Shown here: one piece after another, positions 24,889 through 33,437 of the stretch
How the letters are laid out: each line of letters begins with the position of its first letter
How positions within the stretch are numbered: the first letter of the stretch is position 1
From: DATBFX01 sp036558305
GTDB taxonomy: Bacteria > Chloroflexota > Chloroflexia > Thermomicrobiales > UBA6265
Length of the DNA stretch: 52,119 nucleotides
Reading direction: 5' to 3'
NCBI GenBank assembly: GCA_036558305.1
Contig: DATBFX010000606.1
Span: 1 to 52,119 of the forward strand
The notes under the pieces: model-generated
The model's database searches: none
Told to the model about the DNA's origin: nothing
The model's input: only the letters and a program-made list of their open reading frames with translations
Program-made: the position numbers and the translations under genes

Positions 24889-26277
24889 GTGAATCGGCGC
24901 GAAATGGTTATCGGTTCCGCGACGGCATTGGTGGGTTCGGTCGCGGGGTTTCACACGATGGGATTGGCCGCCCCAGTGGCGCCGGTTGCCTCGCCGGTGG
25001 CAGGACCGGTCGTCACCGGGTACGCGGAGGTCGGGCCAGGCTACGACGCGGCGAGCGCGGCGTTGCTGGCCCAGGGTCGGGAAGTCGCCGATCAGCTTTT
25101 CGGCGGCGACGCGGCGACGGTGTACGATCGGATGTCGCCGGCGTTGCAGGGGATGTACACGAAGGAGCGGCTGGCTTCGCTGGAGCCTTCCCTGACAACA
25201 GATCGGGTCCATTTCGAGTTGCCGCAGGTCGGCGGGGTCTTCGACGGGCACCTCGCCGGCCGGACGATCGAAGGGTTCTACACGCAGGGATCGACGACCA
25301 CGTTCTCGTTGACCGCCGACGGCGAGCCGAAAGCGGGTGCGCCGGTCGACGGCCGCTGGACGGGGCAAATCGGGGGCGGTACGGCCGCGATTCAGATGGC
25401 CGTGACCTTCGCGACCGTTGCCGGCAGGTTGAGTGGAACGCTCGACGTGCCGGCACAGAAGTTGACCGGTTTGCCGCTGTCGAACCTGAGCTACGCGCGG
25501 TCGGTGGCGCTCGGCGAGCGGGAGACGGATGAAGCACTGCCGGTCTCGTCGACGAATCGGGCGTACGTGGCGCAGTATCCCTGGGGCGAGGACGCGATTG
25601 CCTTGGCGGTCGGGATTTCGCCCGAGGGCGGGGTAGCGGCGCTGACGGTGGCGCCGGTCTGGCCGCTGCCGGTCGATCCGGCGGCGGACTACGAGTCGGA
25701 GATCGCCTATCGCCTGCCGTTCGACGGTGTCTGGTGGGTCTTCTGGGGTGGCGACACCGTGCTCCAGAACTACCACGTCGAATACCAGAATCAGCGGCAT
25801 GCCTACGACATCGTGGTCTGGAAGGACGGCGGCACCCACACGGGCGACGGGAAACGGAACGAGGACTACTGGGCGTTCGGGCAACCGCTGTTTGCCCCGG
25901 CGGCGGGGACGGTCGTCGAAGTTTTGGATGGGATCGCGAACAATGCGCCAGGGGTGCTCAATCCGAAGCCGCACCCGGCGGGCAACCACGTCGTGATCCA
26001 AACGGCGGAGCGCGAGTTCGTTTACCTGGCGCACATGAAGCAGCACAGCATTCGGGTCAAGCAAAGTGACCGCGTGGGCGCGGGCGATCTGCTCGGTCTG
26101 GCGGGGAACTCCGGCAACTCGTCGGAACCCCACCTGCACGTCCACGTCCAGGACAAGGCGGATTTCTTTGCCCCCGACGCCGTCGGGTTGCCGCTTCGGT
26201 TTTCGGATTACCTGGCGGACGGGCAACCGGTGGCGAAGGGGGTGCCGGTGCAGGGGCAATTCATCGAACGCGGGTGA
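24889..26277 (+). CDS. Secreted M23-family peptidase with N-terminal DUF3887-like domain
   Basis: 462 residues from a GTG with AAAGAGGAGG 6 bases upstream. A short leader (residues 1-30; RREMVIGSATALVGS may be a Tat-like start) is followed by a DUF3887-like domain at about 55-130 (LLAQGREVADQLFGGD). A middle beta region follows, with the M23 domain near 300-430. Its zinc and catalytic residues are in RHAYDIVVW, YLAHMKQHS and PHLHVHVQD. The enzyme should cleave peptidoglycan cross-bridges outside the cell. No operon partner. Confidence 0.92.
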   Translation: MNRREMVIGSATALVGSVAGFHTMGLAAPVAPVASPVAGPVVTGYAEVGPGYDAASAALLAQGREVADQLFGGDAATVYDRMSPALQGMYTKERLASLEPSLTTDRVHFELPQVGGVFDGHLAGRTIEGFYTQGSTTTFSLTADGEPKAGAPVDGRWTGQIGGGTAAIQMAVTFATVAGRLSGTLDVPAQKLTGLPLSNLSYARSVALGERETDEALPVSSTNRAYVAQYPWGEDAIALAVGISPEGGVAALTVAPVWPLPVDPAADYESEIAYRLPFDGVWWVFWGGDTVLQNYHVEYQNQRHAYDIVVWKDGGTHTGDGKRNEDYWAFGQPLFAPAAGTVVEVLDGIANNAPGVLNPKPHPAGNHVVIQTAEREFVYLAHMKQHSIRVKQSDRVGAGDLLGLAGNSGNSSEPHLHVHVQDKADFFAPDAVGLPLRFSDYLADGQPVAKGVPVQGQFIERG

Positions 26278-26304
26278 TGGGTTTGGCGCGATGTGCGTCG
26301 TTGG

Positions 26305-26667
26305 TCACGAACGGCGGCCGATCGACGCCGTGACGCGTTGCACCAAGACGTCGAGGTCGAACGGTTTGGCGAGGTAGTCGTCGGCGTCGACGTCGGCGCC
26401 GCGTTGGGCGGCGTCCTGGGCGGCGGTGACGACGATGATCGGAGCGCGCCGGTCGTGCCGGGCGCGGTAGCACCGGGCGAATTCCCAGCCGTCCATGATC
26501 GGCATCTTCATGTCGAGGAGGATGAGGTCGGGGTGGTGGCGGTCGATCGCGGCGAGCGCAGCCAGACCATTCGCGGCCTCGTCGACATGGAACCCTTCGT
26601 CGGCCAGGACGAACCCGACGGCCTCGCGGATACTCGGATCGTCGTCGATCACGAGGATGCGCGGCAT
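26305..26667 (-). CDS. Stand-alone response-regulator receiver domain
   Basis: 120 residues, one CheY-like receiver without an output domain. The acidic pair is VIDDDPSIREA, the acceptor is Asp52 in LILLDMKMP, the Thr is in VVTAAQD and the Lys is in YLAKPFD, all intact. It begins 12 bases after the stop of the MEDS-type kinase, which is its likely partner. Single-domain receivers shuttle phosphate or bind target proteins directly. Confidence 0.95.
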   Translation of the reverse strand: MPRILVIDDDPSIREAVGFVLADEGFHVDEAANGLAALAAIDRHHPDLILLDMKMPIMDGWEFARCYRARHDRRAPIIVVTAAQDAAQRGADVDADDYLAKPFDLDVLVQRVTASIGRRS

Positions 26668-26679
26668 CGGCGGGACCGC

Positions 26680-28173
26680 TCAGGCGATCGACTCGAGTCG
26701 CGACTCGATCGCGGACGGCGGCAACACGACGACGAACCGCGAACCCGGATGCTCCGGCTCCTCGAACCGCACGCATCCCCCGTGGAGGCCGACGATCTCG
26801 CGGGCGATGGAGAGACCGAGTCCCATACCGGACAGGTGGGGTTCGCAGTGCGCCTGGTGGAGGCGGTCGAACACGGCCTCGCGTCGGTCGCGCGGGATGC
26901 CGACGCCGTGATCGGTGACGGACAACCGAATCCCGCCGTCGTCGCCCCGACCGAGTTCGACCCTGACGGTCCCGCCGTGCGGGCTGAATTTGACGGCGTT
27001 GTCGAGCAAGTTGGTCACGACCTGCTCGAAGCGGATCGGATCGACGAGGGCGTCGAGGCGGGCGGGGGCATCGAAGATCAGGTCGTGGGCGGCGCCGACG
27101 ACCTGTCGCTCGACGACCGCGCGGACGAGGGGGACGAGGTCGGTCGGCACGGGAGCGATCCGCAGGCGACCGGCCTCGATTTGGGTCGTATCGAGAAGCC
27201 GCGCCAGCAACTGGTTCAATTTGTCGGTTTGCAGCTCGATCGCGGTCAGTGCCCGCTCGGCCCGTTCCGGAGCGGGGACCCGCCCGCGCCGCGCGTCGCG
27301 GAGGAGGAGTTGGGCAAAGATGCGCAGACTCGTGATCGGCGTCTTCAACTCGTGCGCGGCGACCGACAGGAATTCGTCGCGGGCGGCGAGCGCCGCGCCC
27401 AGTTCGCGGTTGCGTTCGCGAAGCGCGTCTTCCTGGAGGCGGAGCGACCGTTCGGCGCGTTTGCGCTCTTCGACTTCGGTTTCGAGGGCCTGGGCCTTCT
27501 GCTGCAAGAGGGCGACGGCGCGCAGGCGCTGGTCGTCGTCCGGCAGCGAGGTGTAACTCTCGCAGGGGACCACACCCGAATGCGCCGCGCAGATCCGTCG
27601 CAAGGGTTCGCCGTTCGCTTCCCACCCGAAGCAATCGATCGGGTAGCCGCAATGGAGCGAGAACGCGTACGTCTGCGCCAGGTCGTTCCAGAGTTCTTCG
27701 AGCCCGATCGCGGCCTCGTAGTTTCCTCGCGCGGACAACAGGGCGACGAGCTCCCCGAAGACGGCGACGCGGGGCGGCGTCCCGATGGCAGCGGCCGTGG
27801 CACGGGTCAGCACATCACCGACCAGATCGGAAAACCGCGCGGGATCGGGCCGCCCGTCGGGGACGCATTCCGCCAGCGTCTCGGTTGCATCGAGCGGAAT
27901 GTACCGTCCCTGGTCGAGGATTTGGGCGACGTTCAGCCCCCGCGTCCGCAACCGTTCCGCGAATCCGGCCCGGTGCTGCTCCGTGGCGATCACGACGGCG
28001 GCGTCACCGGCCACCAGGGCGGTGCCGAGGGAGCGGCCCAACTCGCCCAGGAGCGCCGCGTCGGTCTCGTAGAACTGAACCGTGTGGGAATGGGAGACGT
28101 GGGGCTGCACAATCCAAGGCGTGAACGGCACCACGGCGACCGGGCGCTCGCCCAGGCCACGAGACGAATGCAT
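26680..28173 (-). CDS. MEDS-domain sensor histidine kinase
   Basis: 497 residues from an ATG with GGGAGG 6 bases upstream. Residues about 25-190 match the MEDS sensor (HTVQFYETDAALL; YTSLPDDDQR lies just beyond it). A coiled-coil of about 50 residues follows (KAQALETEVEERKRAERSL). HisKA is centred on VAAHELKTPI and HATPase_c has NLLDNAVKFSP, DHGVGIP and GMGLGLSI. There is no membrane segment, so it is a soluble sensor; in other bacteria MEDS domains sense methylated or chlorinated one-carbon compounds. The cognate receiver follows directly. Confidence 0.93.
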   Translation of the reverse strand: MHSSRGLGERPVAVVPFTPWIVQPHVSHSHTVQFYETDAALLGELGRSLGTALVAGDAAVVIATEQHRAGFAERLRTRGLNVAQILDQGRYIPLDATETLAECVPDGRPDPARFSDLVGDVLTRATAAAIGTPPRVAVFGELVALLSARGNYEAAIGLEELWNDLAQTYAFSLHCGYPIDCFGWEANGEPLRRICAAHSGVVPCESYTSLPDDDQRLRAVALLQQKAQALETEVEERKRAERSLRLQEDALRERNRELGAALAARDEFLSVAAHELKTPITSLRIFAQLLLRDARRGRVPAPERAERALTAIELQTDKLNQLLARLLDTTQIEAGRLRIAPVPTDLVPLVRAVVERQVVGAAHDLIFDAPARLDALVDPIRFEQVVTNLLDNAVKFSPHGGTVRVELGRGDDGGIRLSVTDHGVGIPRDRREAVFDRLHQAHCEPHLSGMGLGLSIAREIVGLHGGCVRFEEPEHPGSRFVVVLPPSAIESRLESIA

Positions 28174-28589
28174 CCAGAACCTCCCGAAACGGTCTCATTC
28201 CGGGGAGCGCGGTCCCGACCCCGACGTCTTGCCTGCCGATGTCCCCGCACCCTTCGGCGCCAACGTCGAGACCGACCCACACGGGGGCGATCCAGGAGTC
28301 GTAAGCACATTTTGTGCCAAACCGAGGCGGTTGGTGTGCTTGGGGACGAGGGTGCCGGCCGTGCGGCTCGACGATGTGGTTTGGGATCGGTCCGCCGGGG
28401 TGTCGATCTGCGGCCGATCCGAACGACAATCTGGCGATTCGGCCTCGGCCCCCCGGCCCCCCAATCCTGGGGGGTGAAAGGCGGACTGCTTTTCAGAGCC
28501 GCCCTCAAGTGCGCCCCCTTCGTCTCCCCCCAGGATTGGGGGGCCGGGGGGGCCGAGCCGGGGAACCGACCGCCACCACGGAGGATGCG
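28174..28589. other. Intergenic region between divergent genes
   Basis: 416 bases between the MEDS kinase (minus) and the DinB gene (plus). Only the palindromic element at 28447-28555 and the ribosome sites of the two genes are recognisable. Open frames here look like chance. Confidence 0.5.
28447..28555. repeat. GC-rich palindromic element, copy 2
   Basis: Arms CCCCCCAATCCTGGGGGG and CCCCCCAGGATTGGGGGG as at 5599-5718, in the same orientation, with flanking GGCCCCCCGG and GGCCGGGGGGG. The loop differs from copy 1 (GGCGGACT...AGAGCCGCC), but it too can form a stem. Confidence 0.85.
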
Positions 28590-29102
28590 ATGGCACAATC
28601 GACACCGGCGGAGGAGACCCAGGTGCTCCTTTCCTACTTGAACGCCCAGCGCGATCACGTGCTCGGCATCCTGGACGGACTGGACGAGGACGACCTACGG
28701 CGACCGGTTTTGCCGTCGGGTTGGACCTGCCTGGGTCTGGTCCAGCACCTGGCACTGGACGTGGAACGGTTCTGGTTCCGCGCCGTCGTCGCCGGCGAGC
28801 AAGCCGGCATCGACGGACTGGCCGAGATCGGCAATGCCTGGGAGGTAAGCGCGGAGGTACCGGCCGGAGACGTGCTCGACCGGTACCGGGAGGAGATCGA
28901 CCGGGCGAACGCGGTCATCGCCGCGACGCCCCTGGATGCCGCGCCGGCCTGGTGGCCCGAAGATCAGTTCGGCAATTGGCGGGTCGACTCGCTGCGGGAG
29001 ATCGTCCTGCACGTGATGACGGAGACCGCCTGCCACGCCGGGCACCTCGACGCGGTCCGCGAGTTGATCGATCGCCGGCTCTGGCTGGTCCTGACCGAAT
29101 GA
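28590..29102 (+). CDS. DinB/DUF664-family metal-binding protein
   Basis: 170 residues from an ATG at 28590 with CGGAGG 7 bases upstream. This is a DinB-like four-helix bundle: LVQHLALDVERFWF (about 50-63) carries the first His, and MTETACHAGHLDAVRE (about 142-157) the later pair, which together form the nickel or zinc site of the family. Members include mycothiol- and bacillithiol-dependent transferases and enzymes of unknown role, so the substrate cannot be called. Confidence 0.85.
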   Translation: MAQSTPAEETQVLLSYLNAQRDHVLGILDGLDEDDLRRPVLPSGWTCLGLVQHLALDVERFWFRAVVAGEQAGIDGLAEIGNAWEVSAEVPAGDVLDRYREEIDRANAVIAATPLDAAPAWWPEDQFGNWRVDSLREIVLHVMTETACHAGHLDAVRELIDRRLWLVLTE

Positions 29103-29121
29103 AGCTCGGACCCGATGGTGC

Positions 29122-30279
29122 CTACAACAACCGCTGCAAGCCCTCGACCAGCGCGTCCAGGTCGGACTGGTCGTTGTAGCCCTGGAAGGAGACGCGGACC
29201 CGGCTGACGTCGTGGAATTTCCCCATCGGGACTTCGACGCGGTATTCGTCGTAGAGGCGGGTCTTGAGGGTTTCGGGATCGTTGGTGGGGAGGTGGGCGG
29301 CGATCATCTGGGCGAACCAATCGGTCGAGTCGGGGACGATGGGCGGCAGGCCGGTCAGGTCGGCCAACCGCTGCCGGGCCTGGCGGGCGAGTTCGTGGCA
29401 GCGGGCGCGCACGGTGGGCCAATCGTGCTCCTGCTGGAACCGGATCGCGGCGGGGACGGCGAGGAACGGGGAGATGTCGCGCGTGCCCTGCCACTCGTTG
29501 CGCTGGACGTAGGTCGACTCGGCGATGACGCCGCCGCGCCCCCAACCCCAACTGATGACGAGCGACTCGATCCAATCCTGTTCTTCCGGACGAACGTAGA
29601 GGAAGCCGCTGCCCTTGGGGGTGCAAAGCCACTTGTGGAGATTGCCGGAATAGATGTCGACACCGAGATCGGTCAAATCGAGCGGGATTTGGCCCGGCGC
29701 GTGGGCGCCGTCGACGACGGTGAGGATGCCGTTTTTGCGGGCACGGCGACATATCTCCTTGATCGGAAAGATCAACGCCGTGGGCGAGGTGATGTGGCTG
29801 AGGTAGACGACCTTGGTGCGCGGGCCGACCGCGCCCCAGAACGACTCGACGAACTCCTCGTGCGTGGTGACCGGAAGTGCGACTTCGTGCCGGCGCAGGC
29901 ACGCGCCCATCTTGCCGAGCAGGTGCTCCCAGGTCATGGTGCAGGCGCCGTACTCGTGGTCGGTGGTCAAGACTTCGTCGCCCGGTTCGAGATCGATCGA
30001 GCGGGCGATGACGTTGATCCCCCAGGTGGCGTTCGTGACGAAGACGAGACTGGCGGCATCGACGTTGAGGAAGGAAGCGAGGTGCTCCCGCGCTTCGCGC
30101 ATCAGGTCGTCGTGCCGGCGGCCGAGGAACTCGACCGGTTGCCGTTCGAGTTCGCGCTGCCAGCGCTGGTACTCCTCGAAGACCGGTTTCGGCGTCGCGC
30201 CGAAGGAGCCATGGTTGAGGAAGTGGACATCGGGGTCGAGGAGGAAGAGATCGCGCAGACTGGTCGGGTCGTGACTCAC
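29122..30279 (-). CDS. Class V aminotransferase fold PLP enzyme (isopenicillin-N epimerase-like)
   Basis: 385 residues from a GTG at 30279. The PLP lysine is in YSGNLHKWLCTPKG (about 206-219), and FLNHGSFGATP (20-30), FVTNATWGINV and VVDGAHAPGQ (about 183-192) match the cofactor and phosphate contacts. This branch includes isopenicillin-N epimerases and cysteine desulfurase-like enzymes; epimerisation, desulfuration or lyase activity are all possible. The reaction cannot be fixed from sequence. It lies downstream of the peptide-binding protein gene on the same strand but is separated from it by REP elements. Confidence 0.88.
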   Translation of the reverse strand: MSHDPTSLRDLFLLDPDVHFLNHGSFGATPKPVFEEYQRWQRELERQPVEFLGRRHDDLMREAREHLASFLNVDAASLVFVTNATWGINVIARSIDLEPGDEVLTTDHEYGACTMTWEHLLGKMGACLRRHEVALPVTTHEEFVESFWGAVGPRTKVVYLSHITSPTALIFPIKEICRRARKNGILTVVDGAHAPGQIPLDLTDLGVDIYSGNLHKWLCTPKGSGFLYVRPEEQDWIESLVISWGWGRGGVIAESTYVQRNEWQGTRDISPFLAVPAAIRFQQEHDWPTVRARCHELARQARQRLADLTGLPPIVPDSTDWFAQMIAAHLPTNDPETLKTRLYDEYRVEVPMGKFHDVSRVRVSFQGYNDQSDLDALVEGLQRLL

Positions 30280-30302
30280 GGGGTGGCCCTCGCGCCGATA
30301 GA

Positions 30303-30353
30303 CGCGGGGCTGAAGACCCCGCGCTCAACCTACGAAGCCCCCTGAAGGGGGCT
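30303..30353. repeat. REP element, left half of an inverted pair
   Basis: CGCGGGGCTGAAGACCCCGCG, CTCAACCTACGAAG and CCCCCTGAAGGGGGCT: the same unit as the REP at 18506, with AGACC for AGTCC in the loop. Confidence 0.85.
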
Positions 30354-30378
30354 GCCCACCGTACGCAGCGGCTCGTTT

Positions 30379-30429
30379 AGCCCTCTTGAGAGGGCTTTGT
30401 AGGTTGAGCGCGGGGTCTTCAGCCCCGCG
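30379..30429. repeat. REP element, right half of an inverted pair
   Basis: AGCCCTCTTGAGAGGGCT, TTGTAGGTTGAGC and CGGGGTCTTCAGCCCCG, the reverse complement of the left half with drift. The two halves together form a BIME-like unit about 25 bases apart. Confidence 0.85.
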
Positions 30430-30519
30430 CCGGGGCGCCGAGGGCGCGGCCGCTTGAGGAGACGAGACGATCGACATGACGCGGCGCGGTCCCGGTTGGG
30501 ACCGCGCCGTCATCGCTGA

Positions 30520-32322
30520 CTAGCGGCTGGGTACGTCGTTGCGGATGTAGAGTTCCTGCGGCACCGTGCTCGCGGTCGTGTATTCCGGCCAGTGCATGGC
30601 GGTGATCCCGTTGTCGTCCGGCTTGAGGAAGTCGCCGGTCACCCACGGCTTGGTCAACTGGACGTAGGTGCCGTGGTAGACGAAGACGGCCGGGACGTCC
30701 TCGACGAGAATGCGTTCGGCATCCTGGAACATCTTGATCCGCTCCTCGGTCGGGCCGAGGAACTGCGCCGCCGCCTTGACCTTGGCATCATAGTCGGGGT
30801 TCGACCAGGAGTAGCGGCCACCGGAGAGCCAGACGCCGAGCATGTTGAACGGATCGAAGAAGTCCATGCCGTAACGAACGTAGCCGAGCAGGACCTGCGT
30901 CGGTTTCGCCGTCAGCGCGGCCATGAATCCCTGATAGTCCTTCTGCACGACCTCGACGTCGATGTTGAGGTACTGCTTGACCATCGCGGCACAGGCCGCC
31001 GAGACATCCTTGTCGTTCGGCGTGCTGTCGCGTAGCCACAACTCCTGTTTGGGAAAGTCTTTGCCGTCCGGGAACCCGGCGTCGGCGAGGAGTTGCTTGC
31101 CTTTGTCGGGATCGAACGCCTGGATGTCCTTCAGCCCCTCGCTGTTCGAGGCTGGGAAACCGGGTGCCAGCCAGGAGTAGGCCGGCTTCCCGCTCGCACC
31201 AAGAATCTGCTTTTGGATCGCGTCGCGGTCGATCACGTGGCTCCAGGCCTGGCGGACCTTGAGGTCGTTGAACGGCGCTTTTGTGACATCGAAGAAGACG
31301 TGGTAGGTCGGGAAGTCGGCGACGCCGACATAGATTTCTTTGGCCGTTTCCGGATCGTTCTGCATGATCTGGACCCAGGACGGCGCCGCATTCGTGATGT
31401 AGTCGATCTCGTTGCTCTGGTAAAGGTTGAAGTTGTTGTCGGGCGTGGTGAACTTGCCGATGGCCTTGGTGACCGGAACTTTCAGGGTGCCGCTATATGT
31501 CTCGTTCTTGGAGAGGACGATCTGCTGGTCCGGCGTCCACTCGGTAAGAATGAGCGGACCGGAGGAGACGGCCGTCTCCGGTTTGGTGTTGTAGAGCGGG
31601 CCATATTTCTCCAGCGCGGCCTTCGAGAGCGGCCAGGAGTAGAGGAGCATCGCCGGCAGATAGGGTGCGGGGTCCACGGTCTCGATGATCAACTCGTAGT
31701 CGTCGGCGCCAACGCTGACGCCGATCGAGTCGGGTGCGGCCGTCGGGGTGCCCGGCGTCGGATTGGTGACTTCCGACCAACCCTTGATCACCCCCTGGAA
31801 GTACCAGGTGAAATCCCAGGCATGCTCGGGATCGGCGCCGTATTGGAGCGTCTTGACGAAGTCGGCGGCGGTGACGGGATTGCCATCACTCCACATCATT
31901 CCCTGGCGGATTTTGAAGGTCCAGGTCTTGCCGTCGCTGCTGCTCGACCACGATTCGGCCGCCGCCGGTTGGATCTGGAAATTGCGGTCGAGGCGGACGA
32001 GCGGTTCACTATTGAGATCGGCGGGGGCCGCGCGCTTGTAGACGGTCTCATAGAAGTCGAGGGCAACGCCTTGCGTGTCGGCCGGTACAATGAACACCTG
32101 ATTTTCGGCTGCCGCCGCGTCCGCCGGCGACTCCTGGCGCAGCGCCAGGGCGCGGGCGGCTGCCCCGCCCGGCGCTGCGCTGGCCTCGCCTCGCAGGAAG
32201 CCGGCACCGAGGACACCGGCCGCCGCCGCGGCCGTACCGCCGAGGACCGTTCGCCGCCGGACGCGTCGTTGCAAGAGGTCGTCGATCGGAGATTGCGCGG
32301 TCTTGTCGGAGTCGTTCGCCAT
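30520..32322 (-). CDS. Peptide ABC importer substrate-binding protein (SBP_bac_5)
   Basis: 600 residues from an ATG with AAAGGAG 8 bases upstream. A twin-arginine signal is present (QRRVRRRTVLGGTAAAAAG, about 18-36). Mature family features include LVRLDRNFQIQPAAAESW and FKIRQGMMWSDGNPVTAADF (about 130-150). DppA/OppA-type proteins bind oligopeptides or other polar solutes and deliver them to the membrane permeases. It is the last gene of a minus-strand operon, 173 bases after dppC-like. Confidence 0.95.
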   Translation of the reverse strand: MANDSDKTAQSPIDDLLQRRVRRRTVLGGTAAAAAGVLGAGFLRGEASAAPGGAAARALALRQESPADAAAAENQVFIVPADTQGVALDFYETVYKRAAPADLNSEPLVRLDRNFQIQPAAAESWSSSSDGKTWTFKIRQGMMWSDGNPVTAADFVKTLQYGADPEHAWDFTWYFQGVIKGWSEVTNPTPGTPTAAPDSIGVSVGADDYELIIETVDPAPYLPAMLLYSWPLSKAALEKYGPLYNTKPETAVSSGPLILTEWTPDQQIVLSKNETYSGTLKVPVTKAIGKFTTPDNNFNLYQSNEIDYITNAAPSWVQIMQNDPETAKEIYVGVADFPTYHVFFDVTKAPFNDLKVRQAWSHVIDRDAIQKQILGASGKPAYSWLAPGFPASNSEGLKDIQAFDPDKGKQLLADAGFPDGKDFPKQELWLRDSTPNDKDVSAACAAMVKQYLNIDVEVVQKDYQGFMAALTAKPTQVLLGYVRYGMDFFDPFNMLGVWLSGGRYSWSNPDYDAKVKAAAQFLGPTEERIKMFQDAERILVEDVPAVFVYHGTYVQLTKPWVTGDFLKPDDNGITAMHWPEYTTASTVPQELYIRNDVPSR

Positions 32323-32495
32323 CGAAGCGCTCCTTTGCTGATGTGCCCGCCCGGCCGCAGATCGCGATCCGGGTCATCCTTGGGTGAAACGACGGCATTC
32401 TACTGCCGCGCCTCGATCCCGTCACCGTCATCGAGGGAAGCGCGGCCTACCAGACCGCGCCTCCATCCCCCTTCCCCGCGCCCAAGGAACCGTCG

Positions 32496-33419
32496 CTAAT
32501 TCTGGCGCGGGTCGAGGGCGTCGCGCAAACCGTCGCCCACGAAGGCGAAACCGAGCACCGCCAGAGCGATCGCGGCGGTCGGGAAGACCGCGAGGTACCA
32601 GTAGAGCTGGAACCACTGCCGGCTGTCAGCGACCATCTTGCCGAGACTCGGCGTCGGCTCGTTGATCGCCAGCCCGAGGAAGCTCAGCCCGGCCTCGGCG
32701 AAGATCGCGGCCGGCATCAGGAGCGTGATCGCGATAATCAGGGGCGGGACGGCGTTCGGCAGCAGGTGGCGGACGGCAATCTGGAAGTCGCTCGCGCCGA
32801 GACTGCGCGCCGCGGTGACGTACTCGTGCTCCCGCAGGGTCAGGATCTGCGCCCGCGTCAACCGGCAGAGCCCAACCCAGCTCGTGACGCCGATGACGAG
32901 GGCGACGTTGCGCACCCGGTTGCTGAAGACGCCGCTGAGAACGCCGCTGTTGATCACCGAGAGGAGGAACATCGCGAAAAGGATGTTCGGGAAGGCCGTC
33001 CAGATCTCGACGAGGCGGAGGACCAGGAAGTCGGCGAGACCGCCCCGCAGCCCGGCGATCAGTCCGAGCGGGATACCAACGCAACAGGCGACGGCGACCG
33101 CGAGGAGTCCGACCAGAAACGACGTCCGGATACCGAAGATGACCCGGCTCAGGTAGTCGTGACCGATCGTGTCGGTACCGAAGGGATGGCTCCAACTGGG
33201 AAATTGTTTGGCCGACATCAGGTCCGTCTCGGCGTATCCGGTCGGCGCGATAAGCGGCGCGAAGACGGCGACGAAGGTCAGGAAGAGAACGATCACCAGC
33301 CCGGCCATGGCCAGCTTCTGCCGGGCGAATCGGCGCATCGCCAACTCGAAATTGGTCCGGGCCCGCGCCGGCCGTTCGAAGATGAATTCGCGTGACGGTG
33401 CGGGAGCGGTCGTCTCCAT
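32496..33419 (-). CDS. Peptide ABC importer permease, DppC type
   Basis: 307 residues. The N-terminal membrane segment (LAMAGLVIVLFLTFVAVFAP, about 34-53) precedes a periplasmic stretch with SHPFGTDTIGHDYLSRVIFG, and the inner-membrane core holds five further segments. The EAA loop, which docks to the ATPase, is AARSLGASDFQIAVRHLLPN. It pairs with the DppB-like permease encoded just upstream. No ATPase gene is present in the operon. Confidence 0.95.
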   Translation of the reverse strand: METTAPAPSREFIFERPARARTNFELAMRRFARQKLAMAGLVIVLFLTFVAVFAPLIAPTGYAETDLMSAKQFPSWSHPFGTDTIGHDYLSRVIFGIRTSFLVGLLAVAVACCVGIPLGLIAGLRGGLADFLVLRLVEIWTAFPNILFAMFLLSVINSGVLSGVFSNRVRNVALVIGVTSWVGLCRLTRAQILTLREHEYVTAARSLGASDFQIAVRHLLPNAVPPLIIAITLLMPAAIFAEAGLSFLGLAINEPTPSLGKMVADSRQWFQLYWYLAVFPTAAIALAVLGFAFVGDGLRDALDPRQN

Positions 33420-33437
33420 CGCGCTCGCCCTTCGCCG

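Noticed and set aside
30303..30429. CRISPR-like repeat pair
   Set aside because: The units are inverted, not direct, and match the REP flanking the transposase.
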